Assembly: GCA_020355325.1 (NCBI GenBank)
Contig: CP070664.1
Span: forward strand, 1,938,358 to 1,984,833
Reading direction: 5' to 3'
Source: Caldifarciminota bacterium
GTDB lineage: Bacteria; Hydrothermota; Tepidihabitantia; SM23-42
Length of the DNA: 46,476 nt
In this document: in pieces, positions 35,344 through 43,947 of the stretch
How the letters are laid out: every line of letters starts with the position of its first letter
Position numbering within the stretch: position 1 is the first letter of the stretch
Notes under the pieces: model-generated
Told to the model about the DNA's origin: nothing
The model's input: the letters and a program-made list of their open reading frames with translations, nothing else
Database searches by the model: none
Translations under genes and position numbers: made by a program

Positions 35344-35476
35344 GCACATTGCTGCGAACAATGAGCTAATAAGTTCTCTTGTGTTTCGATATGTTGAAAC
35401 AAAATGAAATCCGTATGCATCCTTCCATCATCAGCTTGCATCTGTTTGTTTTATGAAAGAAAAACAAGGAGGTAAC
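35344..35476 (+). other. Intergenic gap between desulforedoxin and superoxide reductase
   Basis: No gene. It holds an inverted repeat TGTTTC (35382-35387) and GAAACA (35396-35401) with an 8-nt loop and no T-run. The AGGAGG for the next gene is at its end. Confidence 0.4.
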
Positions 35477-35872
35477 ATGATTGACTTAACGAAAATTTTT
35501 CAATCGGCAGATTGGAAAAAGGAAAAGCATGTGCCCGTTATCGAGGTACCGCCAAAGGTCAAAAAAGGTGAAAACTTTAGAGTAACGGTAAGCGTAGGAA
35601 AAGAAATCACTCATCCCAATACGACAGAGCACCACATTACCTGGATTGATGCCTATTTTCACGCAGAGGGAGCAAAATTCCCCCATCACCTCGGCAGATT
35701 TGAGTTTCTAGCCCATGGCTCATCCACCGAAGGGCCAAATACCAGCACGGTCTACACACACCCTGAGACAACGTTCGTCTTCAAAACCGACAAGCCCGGC
35801 ATCGTGTTTGCATTTTCTTACTGCAATATACATGGCCTATGGTCCAATTCACAAGAACTGAAGGTCGAGTGA
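35477..35872 (+). CDS. Superoxide reductase (neelaredoxin type)
   Basis: 131 residues, the catalytic domain only. It reduces superoxide to peroxide without releasing O2. The Fe ligands are all visible: His18 in EKHVPVI, His46 and His52 in THPNTTEHH, and Cys116 and His119 in YCNIH. Glu16-Lys17 is the conserved EK pair that guides substrate. The desulforedoxin domain found fused in desulfoferrodoxin is a separate gene here. The ATG at 35477 follows AAGGAGG; an upstream in-frame start would include that site. Confidence 0.94.
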   Translation: MIDLTKIFQSADWKKEKHVPVIEVPPKVKKGENFRVTVSVGKEITHPNTTEHHITWIDAYFHAEGAKFPHHLGRFEFLAHGSSTEGPNTSTVYTHPETTFVFKTDKPGIVFAFSYCNIHGLWSNSQELKVE

Positions 35873-35898
35873 AAAAGGACTCATGGGCATCGAAAACT

Positions 35899-35925
35899 GA
35901 AGCCCGGGTAGTGCTCCTGGGCTTC
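35899..35925 (+). terminator. Hairpin after superoxide reductase gene
   Basis: GAAGCCCGGG and CCTGGGCTTC pair (one G-U) around a 7-nt loop, 26 nt after the stop. The stem is strong, but no T-run follows, so it may be a factor-dependent terminator or mRNA-stabilising end. Confidence 0.55.
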
Positions 35926-35960
35926 GTGGGGATACAAATATCCTCACGTGAGACGGGCAT

Positions 35961-36377
35961 ATGAAAAAAAAGAATCATACATGTGACCACATAGGTCTCT
36001 TAAGTGGCAATGCAAAAAGATTAGCAAAATTCTATACCAAAAAATTGGGATTTAAAAAGACAAAAGAAGAACTATTGCCTACATCAATTATGCAACCTAT
36101 ATTTCATATTTCGTGTGATTGCATCTTTATCAAATTGGTCAGTGGAAATGTGATGATTGAACTATTCGAGCCGACTTCATTGTCGATGCGCAGGAGACAT
36201 AGTGACACAGCCGGCATACATCATTGGGGATACTGCGTTGGCGATAGGGAAAAATTCGTGTCACAATTAAAAAAGAAGAATGTGAAAATTATCACGGTAA
36301 AGAGAAATGACCATTCAGTATACTTCATCACCGATCCCGATGGTAACAGAATCGAGATTCGCGATAACAAAAAGTAG
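35961..36377 (+). CDS. VOC-superfamily (glyoxalase/bleomycin-resistance-like) protein
   Basis: 138 residues: two beta-alpha-beta-beta-beta modules. DHIGLLSGNAKRLAKFYTKKLGF is the N-terminal module with a metal-ligand His. VMIELFEP carries a Glu, GIHHWGYCV a His, and DPDGNRIEIRD the last Glu. The full H/E/H/E set suggests an active metalloenzyme, perhaps handling methylglyoxal-like or lactyl substrates, but the substrate is unknown. No clear ribosome site. Confidence 0.82.
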   Translation: MKKKNHTCDHIGLLSGNAKRLAKFYTKKLGFKKTKEELLPTSIMQPIFHISCDCIFIKLVSGNVMIELFEPTSLSMRRRHSDTAGIHHWGYCVGDREKFVSQLKKKNVKIITVKRNDHSVYFITDPDGNRIEIRDNKK

Positions 36378-36390
36378 AAAGAGAACTCTA

Positions 36391-36409
36391 CACGATACTA
36401 TGAATCGTG
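36391..36409 (+). repeat. Small hairpin between VOC and peroxiredoxin genes
   Basis: CACGAT and ATCGTG flank a 7-nt loop. Too short to be a sure terminator. Confidence 0.3.
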
Positions 36410-36435
36410 AACACCTGCAGAAGAGGAGGTAAGTT

Positions 36436-36903
36436 ATGAAAGAAAAGCAAGTTTTAAAAGTAGGAAAAAAAATTCCTGATTTCACCCTGAAAGACCAGCA
36501 CAACAAGGAAGTGCGTCTATCTGACCTCAAGGGCAGAAAAGTACTTTTGTCCTTTCATCCACTTGCCTGGACAAGCGTCTGCGCTCAACAGATGCAGTCG
36601 CTAGAGGCAAATGTTAAACGATTTGAAGAACTAAATACTATCGCACTCGGCGTGAGTGTCGACACGATTCCATCGAAGCATGCTTGGGCGAAGCAACTGA
36701 ACATAACCAAGACGAGATTGCTCTCAGATTTTTGGCCACATGGCGATGTCGCACAGAAATTGGGTCTCTTTCGAAAACACGAAGGCTTTTCAGAAAGGGC
36801 GAACATCATTGTCGATGAAGAACAAAAAATAGTATTTACAAAAATTTATGAACTTCCTCAATTGCCAGATATAGAAGAAATCATACGTACCTTAAAAAAA
36901 TAA
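36436..36903 (+). CDS. 1-Cys peroxiredoxin
   Basis: 155 residues, AhpC/TSA fold. The peroxidatic Cys49 is in PLAWTSVC, matching P-x3-T-x2-C. No second Cys occurs anywhere, so the resolving thiol must come from a partner such as the thioredoxin-like or glutaredoxin proteins in this island. The active-site Arg is probably in SERANIIVD. It removes peroxides made by superoxide reductase. GGAGG precedes the ATG. Confidence 0.92.
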   Translation: MKEKQVLKVGKKIPDFTLKDQHNKEVRLSDLKGRKVLLSFHPLAWTSVCAQQMQSLEANVKRFEELNTIALGVSVDTIPSKHAWAKQLNITKTRLLSDFWPHGDVAQKLGLFRKHEGFSERANIIVDEEQKIVFTKIYELPQLPDIEEIIRTLKK

Positions 36904-36916
36904 AGGAGGATACAGC

Positions 36917-37402
36917 ATGAATAAAGAATCTAAAACAAAAGTAGATGATCTTTTACATGCAGCAATGAATGCCGAAATAGAGGCACAGAAGTTTTATACA
37001 CGTGCCGCAGAAAAGGCGCAGAGCAGTGCGGGTAAGACGTTCTTTCAAGAACTTGCCGATTTTGAACAGCACCATTATACGAAAGTCAAAGGCATCATCG
37101 AATCGAGAAACAAGGGAGTCAAACTCGACGTTTCAAAATCAGAAATTGCAATGAGAGAAATAAAACCAGAGGTCGAAGGAGAATTCGAACCAAACAAGGA
37201 TGAAATAGTAGAGATTTTGACGCTCGGCATCAAGGCGGAACGAGAGGCGCAGGAAAGATACAATAAAATAGCTGACCACATGGATGACCCAGAAGGTAGG
37301 GAAATTTTCAAGGGACTTTCCGAGGACGAGAGGCGACATCACGATCTCCTCGAGGCTCAGTACTACCAGATATCGAATAAGGGCACGATCATCTGGGAAT
37401 AG
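36917..37402 (+). CDS. Two-domain ferritin-like diiron protein
   Basis: 161 residues with two helix-pair halves: NAEIEAQKFYTRAAE and ADFEQHHYT in the first, IKAEREAQERYNKIAD and EDERRHHDLLEAQYYQI in the second. It lacks a rubredoxin domain. It is the sixth ferritin-like gene of the window and closest in layout to those at 20278 and 22573. AAAGGAGG precedes the ATG, 13 nt after the peroxiredoxin, so they form an operon. Confidence 0.87.
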   Translation: MNKESKTKVDDLLHAAMNAEIEAQKFYTRAAEKAQSSAGKTFFQELADFEQHHYTKVKGIIESRNKGVKLDVSKSEIAMREIKPEVEGEFEPNKDEIVEILTLGIKAEREAQERYNKIADHMDDPEGREIFKGLSEDERRHHDLLEAQYYQISNKGTIIWE

Positions 37403-37540
37403 TTTAACAAATCGTTAATGGTTATATGGCATTGCAGCCCGTTTCGTTCAGGGGCATGGTTTTCAGTTGTTGAGACGAAAAACGACAAACGAATAACAAT
37501 ACTGGCCGCGATGCCTCATAACGAATAACAAGGTGTTAAG

Positions 37541-38104
37541 ATGACTGTCAAACAGGCAATTCGTGAAAGGAGGGCTTATCGTTCTTTGGAGCCTGTCAAA
37601 ATAACCGAGGAACTCATAAAAGACCTTGCCGAGAGTGCCAAACTTTTCTGTTCATGTTTCAATAATCAACCATGGCGATACGTCTTCGTGTATGAACCAG
37701 ACATGCTCAAGAAAATGCATGATGCACTATCCAAAGGAAATGAATGGGCACGAGGAGCATCAATGATCATTGCAGTTTTCAGTAAACCAGAGTTCGACTG
37801 CGTCATTAGAGATAGGAAGTACTACTTATTCGATACCGGTATGGCAACCGCAGCCCTCATACTACGGGCAACCGAATTGGGATTGGTCGCACACCCGATA
37901 GCTGGATTCAGCCCTAAAAAAACAAGAGAGGTACTCGGCATTCCCGACGACATGGAGGTCATCACATTGGTTATCGTCGGCAAGCATTCGGCAACAATCA
38001 GCCCAGTGCTCTCACAAGAACAGATTGAAGCAGAGAAAAAGAGACCAGAACGGTTCCCTTTAACAAAATTCGTCTCTCTGAACAGATATCAACAATATCA
38101 ATGA
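37541..38104 (+). CDS. Nitroreductase-family FMN oxidoreductase
   Basis: 187 residues. The N-terminal IRERRAYRSLEP holds the FMN-binding Arg residues, FNNQPWRYVFV is the usual S/N-QPW motif, and the TGMATAALILRATELGL helix completes the cofactor site. The partner substrate cannot be told. No strong ribosome site. Its stop lies beside the start of the next thiol-redox gene. Confidence 0.9.
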   Translation: MTVKQAIRERRAYRSLEPVKITEELIKDLAESAKLFCSCFNNQPWRYVFVYEPDMLKKMHDALSKGNEWARGASMIIAVFSKPEFDCVIRDRKYYLFDTGMATAALILRATELGLVAHPIAGFSPKKTREVLGIPDDMEVITLVIVGKHSATISPVLSQEQIEAEKKRPERFPLTKFVSLNRYQQYQ

Positions 38105-38121
38105 AAGGAGTGACTAAGACA

Positions 38122-38781
38122 ATGCTCGAAGAAAAAATAAAAGACGAAGTAAAAAAGATGTTCAGTCATTTAAAAGAACCGATAAAACTTATTGTATTTA
38201 CGCAAGACGGTTTAATTACCATTCCAGGACAGGAATGCGCAACCTGCAGGGACAATCGTCAACTCATGGAAGAAGTCACTACTCTTTCTGATAAAATCAG
38301 CATCGAGGTCTACGATTTCGTGAAGAATAAGGAGAAAGTAGAGCAGTACAAAATTGATAAAATTCCCGCTACTGTGATCGAAGGACAAAAGGACTATGGA
38401 ATACGGTTTTATGGTTTACCAGCAGGTTATGAATTCCCAACGCTGCTCAATGCTATTAAGGTTGTATCGACCATAAACCCAGAACTCTCGGACATTACCC
38501 TGGCTACGTTGAAGACGTTATCAAAACCTGTTCATATTCAGGTATTTGTCACTCTCACCTGTCCGTACTGCTCATCAGCCGCCGCGACTGCTCACAGAAT
38601 GGCTTTTGAAAGTGACCACATCACAGCAGATGTAGTCAACGCTCAAGAGTTTCCTCAACTTGCGCAAAAGTACAACGTCTTTGCTGTACCAAAAATAGTG
38701 ATAAATGAAACCACGCAGTCCGAGGGAGCACTCCCCGAAGAGAAATTCCTCGAAAAGATAATCGAAGCAGCAACGAAATAA
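38122..38781 (+). CDS. Double-thioredoxin-fold protein (PDO/glutaredoxin-like)
   Basis: 219 residues from the ATG at 38122. Two thioredoxin-fold units: the first has CATC ([10 protein letters not shown]), the second CPYC ([10 protein letters not shown]) with cis-Pro in FAVPKIVIN. This is the architecture of protein disulfide oxidoreductases of thermophiles and anaerobes. It likely keeps peroxiredoxin or other proteins reduced. AAAGGAG lies 11 nt before this ATG; an ATG at 38101 overlapping the nitroreductase stop is an alternative. Confidence 0.9.
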   Translation: MLEEKIKDEVKKMFSHLKEPIKLIVFTQDGLITIPGQECATCRDNRQLMEEVTTLSDKISIEVYDFVKNKEKVEQYKIDKIPATVIEGQKDYGIRFYGLPAGYEFPTLLNAIKVVSTINPELSDITLATLKTLSKPVHIQVFVTLTCPYCSSAAATAHRMAFESDHITADVVNAQEFPQLAQKYNVFAVPKIVINETTQSEGALPEEKFLEKIIEAATK

Positions 38782-38788
38782 CGCAAAG

Positions 38789-39607
38789 ATGATGAAACAT
38801 CAAATAAACGAAGAAGCTAAGAACATTACGGAAACACTCAGTAACATCAAAAAAAGAATTTTAGTCTTCTCAGGAAAGGGAGGGGTGGGTAAAACAACTG
38901 TAGCGGTGAATCTCAGTTTTGCTCTGAGCGAACAGAGGTTAAAGGTGGGTCTTTTGGATGCTGACATTCATGGGCCTAATGTTGCGAAAATGCTCGGTGT
39001 CGAAGGAAGACGGCTAGAATCAGCAGGTGAAAACAAAATTCTTCCCATTGCAGTAACCAAAAATTTAAGCCTCGTCTCAATGGCATTTCTCCTCCGTGAT
39101 GAAAATACACCCGTCATCTGGCGCGGCCCGTTAAAAATGAAACTGATTCAGCAATTCCTCAGTGATGTAGCATGGGGGAAACTTGATTATTTGGTAATTG
39201 ATTCACCACCCGGTACAGGCGATGAACCACTCTCAATTGCTCAATTGATTCCGGCAACGGGTGCACTAATTGTAACCACCCCTCAGGATATCTCACTCCT
39301 TGACTCACGAAAAGCCGTCAATTTTGCAAGAAAGCTTAATTTCACGATCTATGGTATCGTCGAGAATATGAGCGGCTTGGTGTGTCCCCACTGTGGCAAA
39401 CAGATTAATCTCTTCAAAGAAGGCGGTGGAGAAAGAGCAGCGCTCGAGCTTGGCGTTCCATTTCTTGGTAAAATCCCCATTGATCCGAAAATTGTTGAAT
39501 TGAGTGATAGCGGAAAACCATTTATAATCCACTCACCTGAATCCAAGGCGTCGAAGGCTTTCCAAGAGATCGTAGCGAAAATCTTACACATGAACAGGAA
39601 TTCATGA
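38789..39607 (+). CDS. Mrp/NBP35-family Fe-S carrier ATPase
   Basis: 272 residues. The deviant Walker A is GKGGVGKTT, Walker B lies in [13 protein letters not shown], and the cluster-binding CxxC is in VCPHCGKQ. These P-loop dimers bind and deliver [4Fe-4S] clusters. It complements Nfu and the IscU fusion in the same window. Two ATGs (38789, 38792) are possible and no ribosome site is evident. It is the last gene of this operon. Confidence 0.93.
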   Translation: MMKHQINEEAKNITETLSNIKKRILVFSGKGGVGKTTVAVNLSFALSEQRLKVGLLDADIHGPNVAKMLGVEGRRLESAGENKILPIAVTKNLSLVSMAFLLRDENTPVIWRGPLKMKLIQQFLSDVAWGKLDYLVIDSPPGTGDEPLSIAQLIPATGALIVTTPQDISLLDSRKAVNFARKLNFTIYGIVENMSGLVCPHCGKQINLFKEGGGERAALELGVPFLGKIPIDPKIVELSDSGKPFIIHSPESKASKAFQEIVAKILHMNRNS

Positions 39608-39863
39608 ATGTTTTCAGCATTTTTAAAATCTCTTCTCGCCAAACCTTTAAAGCTCATAGTATTGAACATGCCTTCTTATTTCGGGAAATAACGCGCCTGT
39701 CTCAACACCCTCTTGCTGCATCGAAGAGTACCTGAGGCTTCTTTCAACAATCGTGTCTTTTCTATTCTACCATTACCCTCCAACACTGTCGCCCAAAATG
39801 GACCATTTTTTATTGAGAATTGAGCGAGTATAATTTTCCCCTTCCTTAATTATCGAAAAATAT
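39608..39863 (+). other. Convergent intergenic region
   Basis: Lies between the mrp stop and the stop of the minus-strand GGDEF gene. No gene is seen. A perfect 7-1-7 palindrome, AAAATGG-A-CCATTTT, followed by TT is at 39795-39809 and could end transcription from either side. Confidence 0.4.
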
Positions 39864-40397
39864 TTACTTCTTTGATTCAATACTCTTCTTTCTAATACCC
39901 CCAACACCGGATCTTCCACGCCTCTTGGCATCATAGAGAGCCTCGACCGCTATTTTCAGTAACTTGTTGAAATCCTCCGCATCATCTGGATGCGACGCAA
40001 CACCTGCGCTTATTGTTATGTCTAACTCGCCGAATTTCTTCCCTTTACACTGTCGCACTATTCGTTTATATACATGCTCAGCGTCAAACCGCTTACTGTT
40101 CGGCATGACACACACAAACTCATCGCCACCATACCGGACAACAATATCAGTCGACCGCAAACTGGACTTCAAAAATTGCGAAAATTCAACAAGTACCTTA
40201 TCTCCCTTCGCGCGTCCGTATGTATCATTTATTCTTTTGAGCTGGTCTATATCAACGATCATAACTGAGTAGGGAATGTTACGCACGCGAAATTCTTCGA
40301 TGTCTTTCTGTTTTTCTTTTAAATAACGTTTATTGTGAATACGCGTCAGATCATCAATCAAAACAGAAGAGCCATTACGTTTTTTTGTTTTTTTCAT
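39864..40397 (-). CDS. GGDEF-domain protein (diguanylate cyclase)
   Basis: 177 residues: a short basic N-terminus and one complete GGDEF domain (LTRIHNKRYLKE, VDIDQLKRINDTYG, RYGGDEFVCVMP). The active GGDEF motif is intact, and an RSTD inhibitory site stands five residues before it, so it should make c-di-GMP under product inhibition. There is no sensor or membrane domain. It is the only c-di-GMP gene in view. Confidence 0.92.
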   Translation of the reverse strand: MKKTKKRNGSSVLIDDLTRIHNKRYLKEKQKDIEEFRVRNIPYSVMIVDIDQLKRINDTYGRAKGDKVLVEFSQFLKSSLRSTDIVVRYGGDEFVCVMPNSKRFDAEHVYKRIVRQCKGKKFGELDITISAGVASHPDDAEDFNKLLKIAVEALYDAKRRGRSGVGGIRKKSIESKK

Positions 40398-40408
40398 TAT
40401 TGTAACTA

Positions 40409-40437
40409 ATAATATACTTAAAATCTCGATATGTCAA
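40409..40437 (-). promoter_or_regulatory. Promoter of the GGDEF gene
   Basis: Minus strand: TTGACA, 17-bp spacer, TATTAT, and 11 nt to the ATG. The leader would be only about 5 nt. Confidence 0.55.
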
Positions 40438-40448
40438 TACATTTTCTA

Positions 40449-40476
40449 TTGACTTAACTGAAAAAAAGATTATCAT
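40449..40476 (+). promoter_or_regulatory. Promoter of the otsAB-ABC transporter operon
   Basis: TTGACT, 16-bp spacer, TATCAT, 16 nt to the ATG at 40493. It is divergent from the GGDEF promoter with 11 nt between the -35 elements. Confidence 0.55.
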
Positions 40477-40492
40477 AATAAAGAAGTATATT

Positions 40493-42673
40493 ATGGTAAA
40501 GTTAATAATAGTCTCAAATAGACTCAGAGTTACGGTAGCAAAAAGAGAAGGCAAACTGAGATTTCACGCAAGTGCAGGCGGCTTGGCAACCGGATTAGAT
40601 TCTTTCTATAAATCATATAACAGTTTGTGGATAGGGTGGCCAGGAATTGCTTCAGAAAGAATAAGAGAAGAAAAAAAACAAATCGAAAAAAAATTAAGAT
40701 CCGAAAGCTGTTACCCGGTTTTCATTTCTCAACATGACATCGATAATTATTATCACGGTTTTTGTAACAAGACGATCTGGCCTCTTTTTCACTACTTTAC
40801 TCAGTATACGGTATACGGTAAGAATTTGTGGGAGTCCTACAAACGTATTAATGAACACTTCTGTCATGTCGTTACGAAAATAGCACAGCCGAATGACACA
40901 ATATGGATACATGATTATCAGCTGATGCTTTTACCACAGCTTCTACGAAAAAAAAATCCTGGTGCAACAATTGGATTTTTCCTGCATATCCCGTTTCCCT
41001 CGTCCGAGGTCTTTCGATTACTTCCATGTCGTAAAGAAATTATTGAAGGAATCCTCGGTGCAGACCTTATAGGATTTCATACCTATGATTATGTGCACCA
41101 TTTCATAGAAAGTATGCGACGCCTCTTAGGCTATGAGCACGAGTTTGACCAAATTACTACTGACAATCGCATTGCAAAGATAGATGCATTTCCTATGGGT
41201 ATTGAATATGAACGTTTTGCCGAAGCCGTTGATGACGAGAGCGTACAGAGAGAAATCAAAAAAATCAGAAATAAAGTGGGAGATCGAAAAATAATTCTTT
41301 CGATTGACCGATTAGATTATACAAAAGGCATACCACAAAGGCTTGAAGCATTTGACTATTTTTTAGAAAAAAATCCCCACTACAGGGAAAAAGTCACACT
41401 CATTCTTGTTGCGGTCCCGTCGCGGGCAGGTGTTGAGCATTATGCGTTATTGAAGAATCGAGTAGATGAATTAATTAGTCGAATCAACGGGAGATATGGA
41501 ACAATCGGATGGATGCCTATCTGGTACCTCTACCGCTTTCTCGCTTTCAAGAATCTTGTTCCGCTCTACAATATTGCGGATGTTGCGCTCATTACTCCTC
41601 TCCGGGATGGTATGAATCTCATCGCAAAGGAATTTATTGCAACCAAAACTGATCGCAGAGGCGTTCTCGTTCTTAGCGAAATGGCAGGTGCGTCGAAGGA
41701 ATTAGGGGAGGCCATTATTGTCAATCCAAATAATAAAGAAGAGATAGCACAGGCGTTAAAGAACGCCCTCACGATGCCGGAATCAGAACAAATGAGGCGA
41801 AATGAAATCATGCAGAGACGGCTCAAGCGATATAATGTCGAACGATGGGCACATGATTTCATGGATCGACTCTATCATATCAAAAAATTTCAACAAGACA
41901 TGGTCTCAAAAAAATTAATTCCAGAAACAATAAACACGCTCGTCAAAGATTACGCAAGGAGCAAACGGAGCCTCATAGTGCTGGATTACGACGGAACCCT
42001 CATCCCATTTTCTGGAGACCCTGCAAAAGTAAAACCCGATAATAAGCTTTTCAAACTCCTGAAAACCCTTGCTGACAACGTAAAGAATGAAGTCATCATA
42101 ATTAGTGGAAGAGGGAAACAAATATTAGAAACATGGTTCAAAGATCTTCCCATTAGTTTTATTGCTGAACACGGTGTCTGGGTTAAAGAAAAAAATGAGG
42201 GCTGGGAGCTCGTAGAACCATTACGGAATGATTGGAAAGATCTCATAAAACCGATCTTAGAACGCTACGTTGACCGAACTCCAGGTTCTCTCATCGAGGA
42301 AAAAGAGTTCTCGCTCGTATGGCATTACAGAAAGGTCGATCCTACATTAGCCCTGATACGAGCTGGAGAATTAAAAGAAGCCTTGCTGAATTTAATAGGC
42401 AGTCTCAACCTTGGAATTTTGGAAGGCAGCAAAATTATTGAAATCAAGAATGTGGGGATAAACAAGGGTCGTGCCGTATTAAAATGGATTCCAAAAGAAA
42501 AATGGGATTTCATCATCGCGATCGGTGATGATTGGACTGATGAAGATACATTTGCCGCCCTGCCCGATTGGGCATACACAATCAAAGTAGGCTTAGGTTT
42601 GACGAAAGCACGATTTAATATTGATTCGCCTGCTGAGGTCCGGCAGCTCTTAGAAACTTTGGTGAGGGTATGA
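40493..42673 (+). CDS. otsAB: Bifunctional trehalose-6-phosphate synthase/phosphatase
   Basis: 726 residues. Residues 1-465 are an OtsA-type GT20 transferase (IVSNRL, WIHDYQLMLLP, GFFLHIPFPS, SIDRLDYTKGIP, TPLRDGMNLIAKEF), joining UDP- or GDP-glucose to glucose-6-phosphate. Residues 485-726 are an OtsB-type HAD phosphatase (LDYDGTLIPF, IISGRG, GDDWTDEDTF), which removes the phosphate to give trehalose. Such fusions are usual in plants, fungi and some bacteria. The stop overlaps the start of a sugar-binding lipoprotein gene, so making and importing the sugar are coupled. Confidence 0.95.
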   Translation: MVKLIIVSNRLRVTVAKREGKLRFHASAGGLATGLDSFYKSYNSLWIGWPGIASERIREEKKQIEKKLRSESCYPVFISQHDIDNYYHGFCNKTIWPLFHYFTQYTVYGKNLWESYKRINEHFCHVVTKIAQPNDTIWIHDYQLMLLPQLLRKKNPGATIGFFLHIPFPSSEVFRLLPCRKEIIEGILGADLIGFHTYDYVHHFIESMRRLLGYEHEFDQITTDNRIAKIDAFPMGIEYERFAEAVDDESVQREIKKIRNKVGDRKIILSIDRLDYTKGIPQRLEAFDYFLEKNPHYREKVTLILVAVPSRAGVEHYALLKNRVDELISRINGRYGTIGWMPIWYLYRFLAFKNLVPLYNIADVALITPLRDGMNLIAKEFIATKTDRRGVLVLSEMAGASKELGEAIIVNPNNKEEIAQALKNALTMPESEQMRRNEIMQRRLKRYNVERWAHDFMDRLYHIKKFQQDMVSKKLIPETINTLVKDYARSKRSLIVLDYDGTLIPFSGDPAKVKPDNKLFKLLKTLADNVKNEVIIISGRGKQILETWFKDLPISFIAEHGVWVKEKNEGWELVEPLRNDWKDLIKPILERYVDRTPGSLIEEKEFSLVWHYRKVDPTLALIRAGELKEALLNLIGSLNLGILEGSKIIEIKNVGINKGRAVLKWIPKEKWDFIIAIGDDWTDEDTFAALPDWAYTIKVGLGLTKARFNIDSPAEVRQLLETLVRV

Positions 42674-43947
42674 TGTACAAAACTATTTTATCTATCATCA
42701 TCGCAGCTATTGTTCTTTCAAACTGTGCCGATAAAGAACCAGCATTAACATTTGCCGTTGGCGGAGCCCCCAACGAAGTAGAATATTGGGAAAAATTGAT
42801 CGAGTACTTTACAGACTCCACCGGCATTAAGGTCACGTTAATGAGGCAACCAACGGATACCGACCAAAGAAGACAGGGGCTGGTCATACCGTTGAAGGCA
42901 AGGAAGAACGATCCCGATGTCTTCCTCATGGATGTCATATGGGTCGGCCAATTCGCCTCCTCTGATTGGCTTTTGCCACTGGATACTTATATTGAAGCCG
43001 ACGTTATCGATCTGCACAGTTTCTTTAGCAATATTATTTCTCAAGTAGATATGTACAATGGAAAGCTCGTTGCCCTTCCTGTCTACAATGATTGTGGGTT
43101 ACTTTACTATAGAAAAGACCTCCTGGAGAAATATCGATTTCCGGTTCCTACCACCTGGTATGAACTCAGAAAAACGGCAGTAAAAATCCAAAACGAAGAA
43201 CGCGGCGCGGCTCCTCATATATACGGCTTTGTTTGGCAAGGAGCCCAATATGAAGGTTTAATCTGTACATTTCTCGAATTTGTTGCTTCGAACAGAGGTG
43301 GCATCACCGATGCTACTGGAAACATTATCGTTCATAACAGAGAAAATATTGAAGCCCTTCAATTCATGAAAGAGTTGATTCACCGGGATGCTATCTCGCC
43401 ACCAAACACCTTCACTGAAATGAAGGAGGAGGAGGTGAGGTTATCGTTCGAAAACGGTCACGCCCTCTTCGAACGGAACTGGCCTTATGCATGGGGTCTT
43501 CACAAACGGGATGAATCACCAATAAACGATAAGGTAGGAGTCGCCATTCTACCTAGATTTTCGGACGGCACTCATGCAGCGACGCTCGGTGGTTGGCATA
43601 TCGGAATATCGAAATATGCCGATACACCGGATAAAGCATGGCAGCTCGTGAAATTCATCGTCTCGTATGATATTCAAAAAAAACTCGCACTCGATTTAGG
43701 TTGGAATCCTGGCAGGAGCGATCTTTATAATGACGCACAGATCAAAAAACACATGACACATGTTACGGTTTTACAAAAAGCATTTGAAAACTCTGTAGCA
43801 AGACCGAATCTACCATACTACACACAAGTTTCTGAAGTCTTACAACGATATGTGAATGCTGCGCTTTCAGGGAGTATAACACCTGCCGAGGCACTCGAAC
43901 GAGCACAGAAGGAGATCGAAGAGGTAGCGCAGACATACCATGAGTAG
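42670..43947 (+). CDS. ABC sugar-binding lipoprotein (trehalose/maltose type)
   Basis: 425 residues. An N-terminal signal with a lipobox-like LSNC (Cys19; Asn at -1 is unusual) suggests a lipid anchor. The rest is a type-1 extracellular solute-binding protein: VEYWEKLIEYFTDSTGIKV, DVFLMDVIWVGQFA, ALPVYNDCGLLYYRKDLL, FERNWPYAWGL, LGGWHIGIS. This resembles Thermococcus/Thermus trehalose-maltose-binding proteins. It overlaps otsAB by 4 nt and the first permease by 8 nt. Confidence 0.92.
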   Translation: MMYKTILSIIIAAIVLSNCADKEPALTFAVGGAPNEVEYWEKLIEYFTDSTGIKVTLMRQPTDTDQRRQGLVIPLKARKNDPDVFLMDVIWVGQFASSDWLLPLDTYIEADVIDLHSFFSNIISQVDMYNGKLVALPVYNDCGLLYYRKDLLEKYRFPVPTTWYELRKTAVKIQNEERGAAPHIYGFVWQGAQYEGLICTFLEFVASNRGGITDATGNIIVHNRENIEALQFMKELIHRDAISPPNTFTEMKEEEVRLSFENGHALFERNWPYAWGLHKRDESPINDKVGVAILPRFSDGTHAATLGGWHIGISKYADTPDKAWQLVKFIVSYDIQKKLALDLGWNPGRSDLYNDAQIKKHMTHVTVLQKAFENSVARPNLPYYTQVSEVLQRYVNAALSGSITPAEALERAQKEIEEVAQTYHE

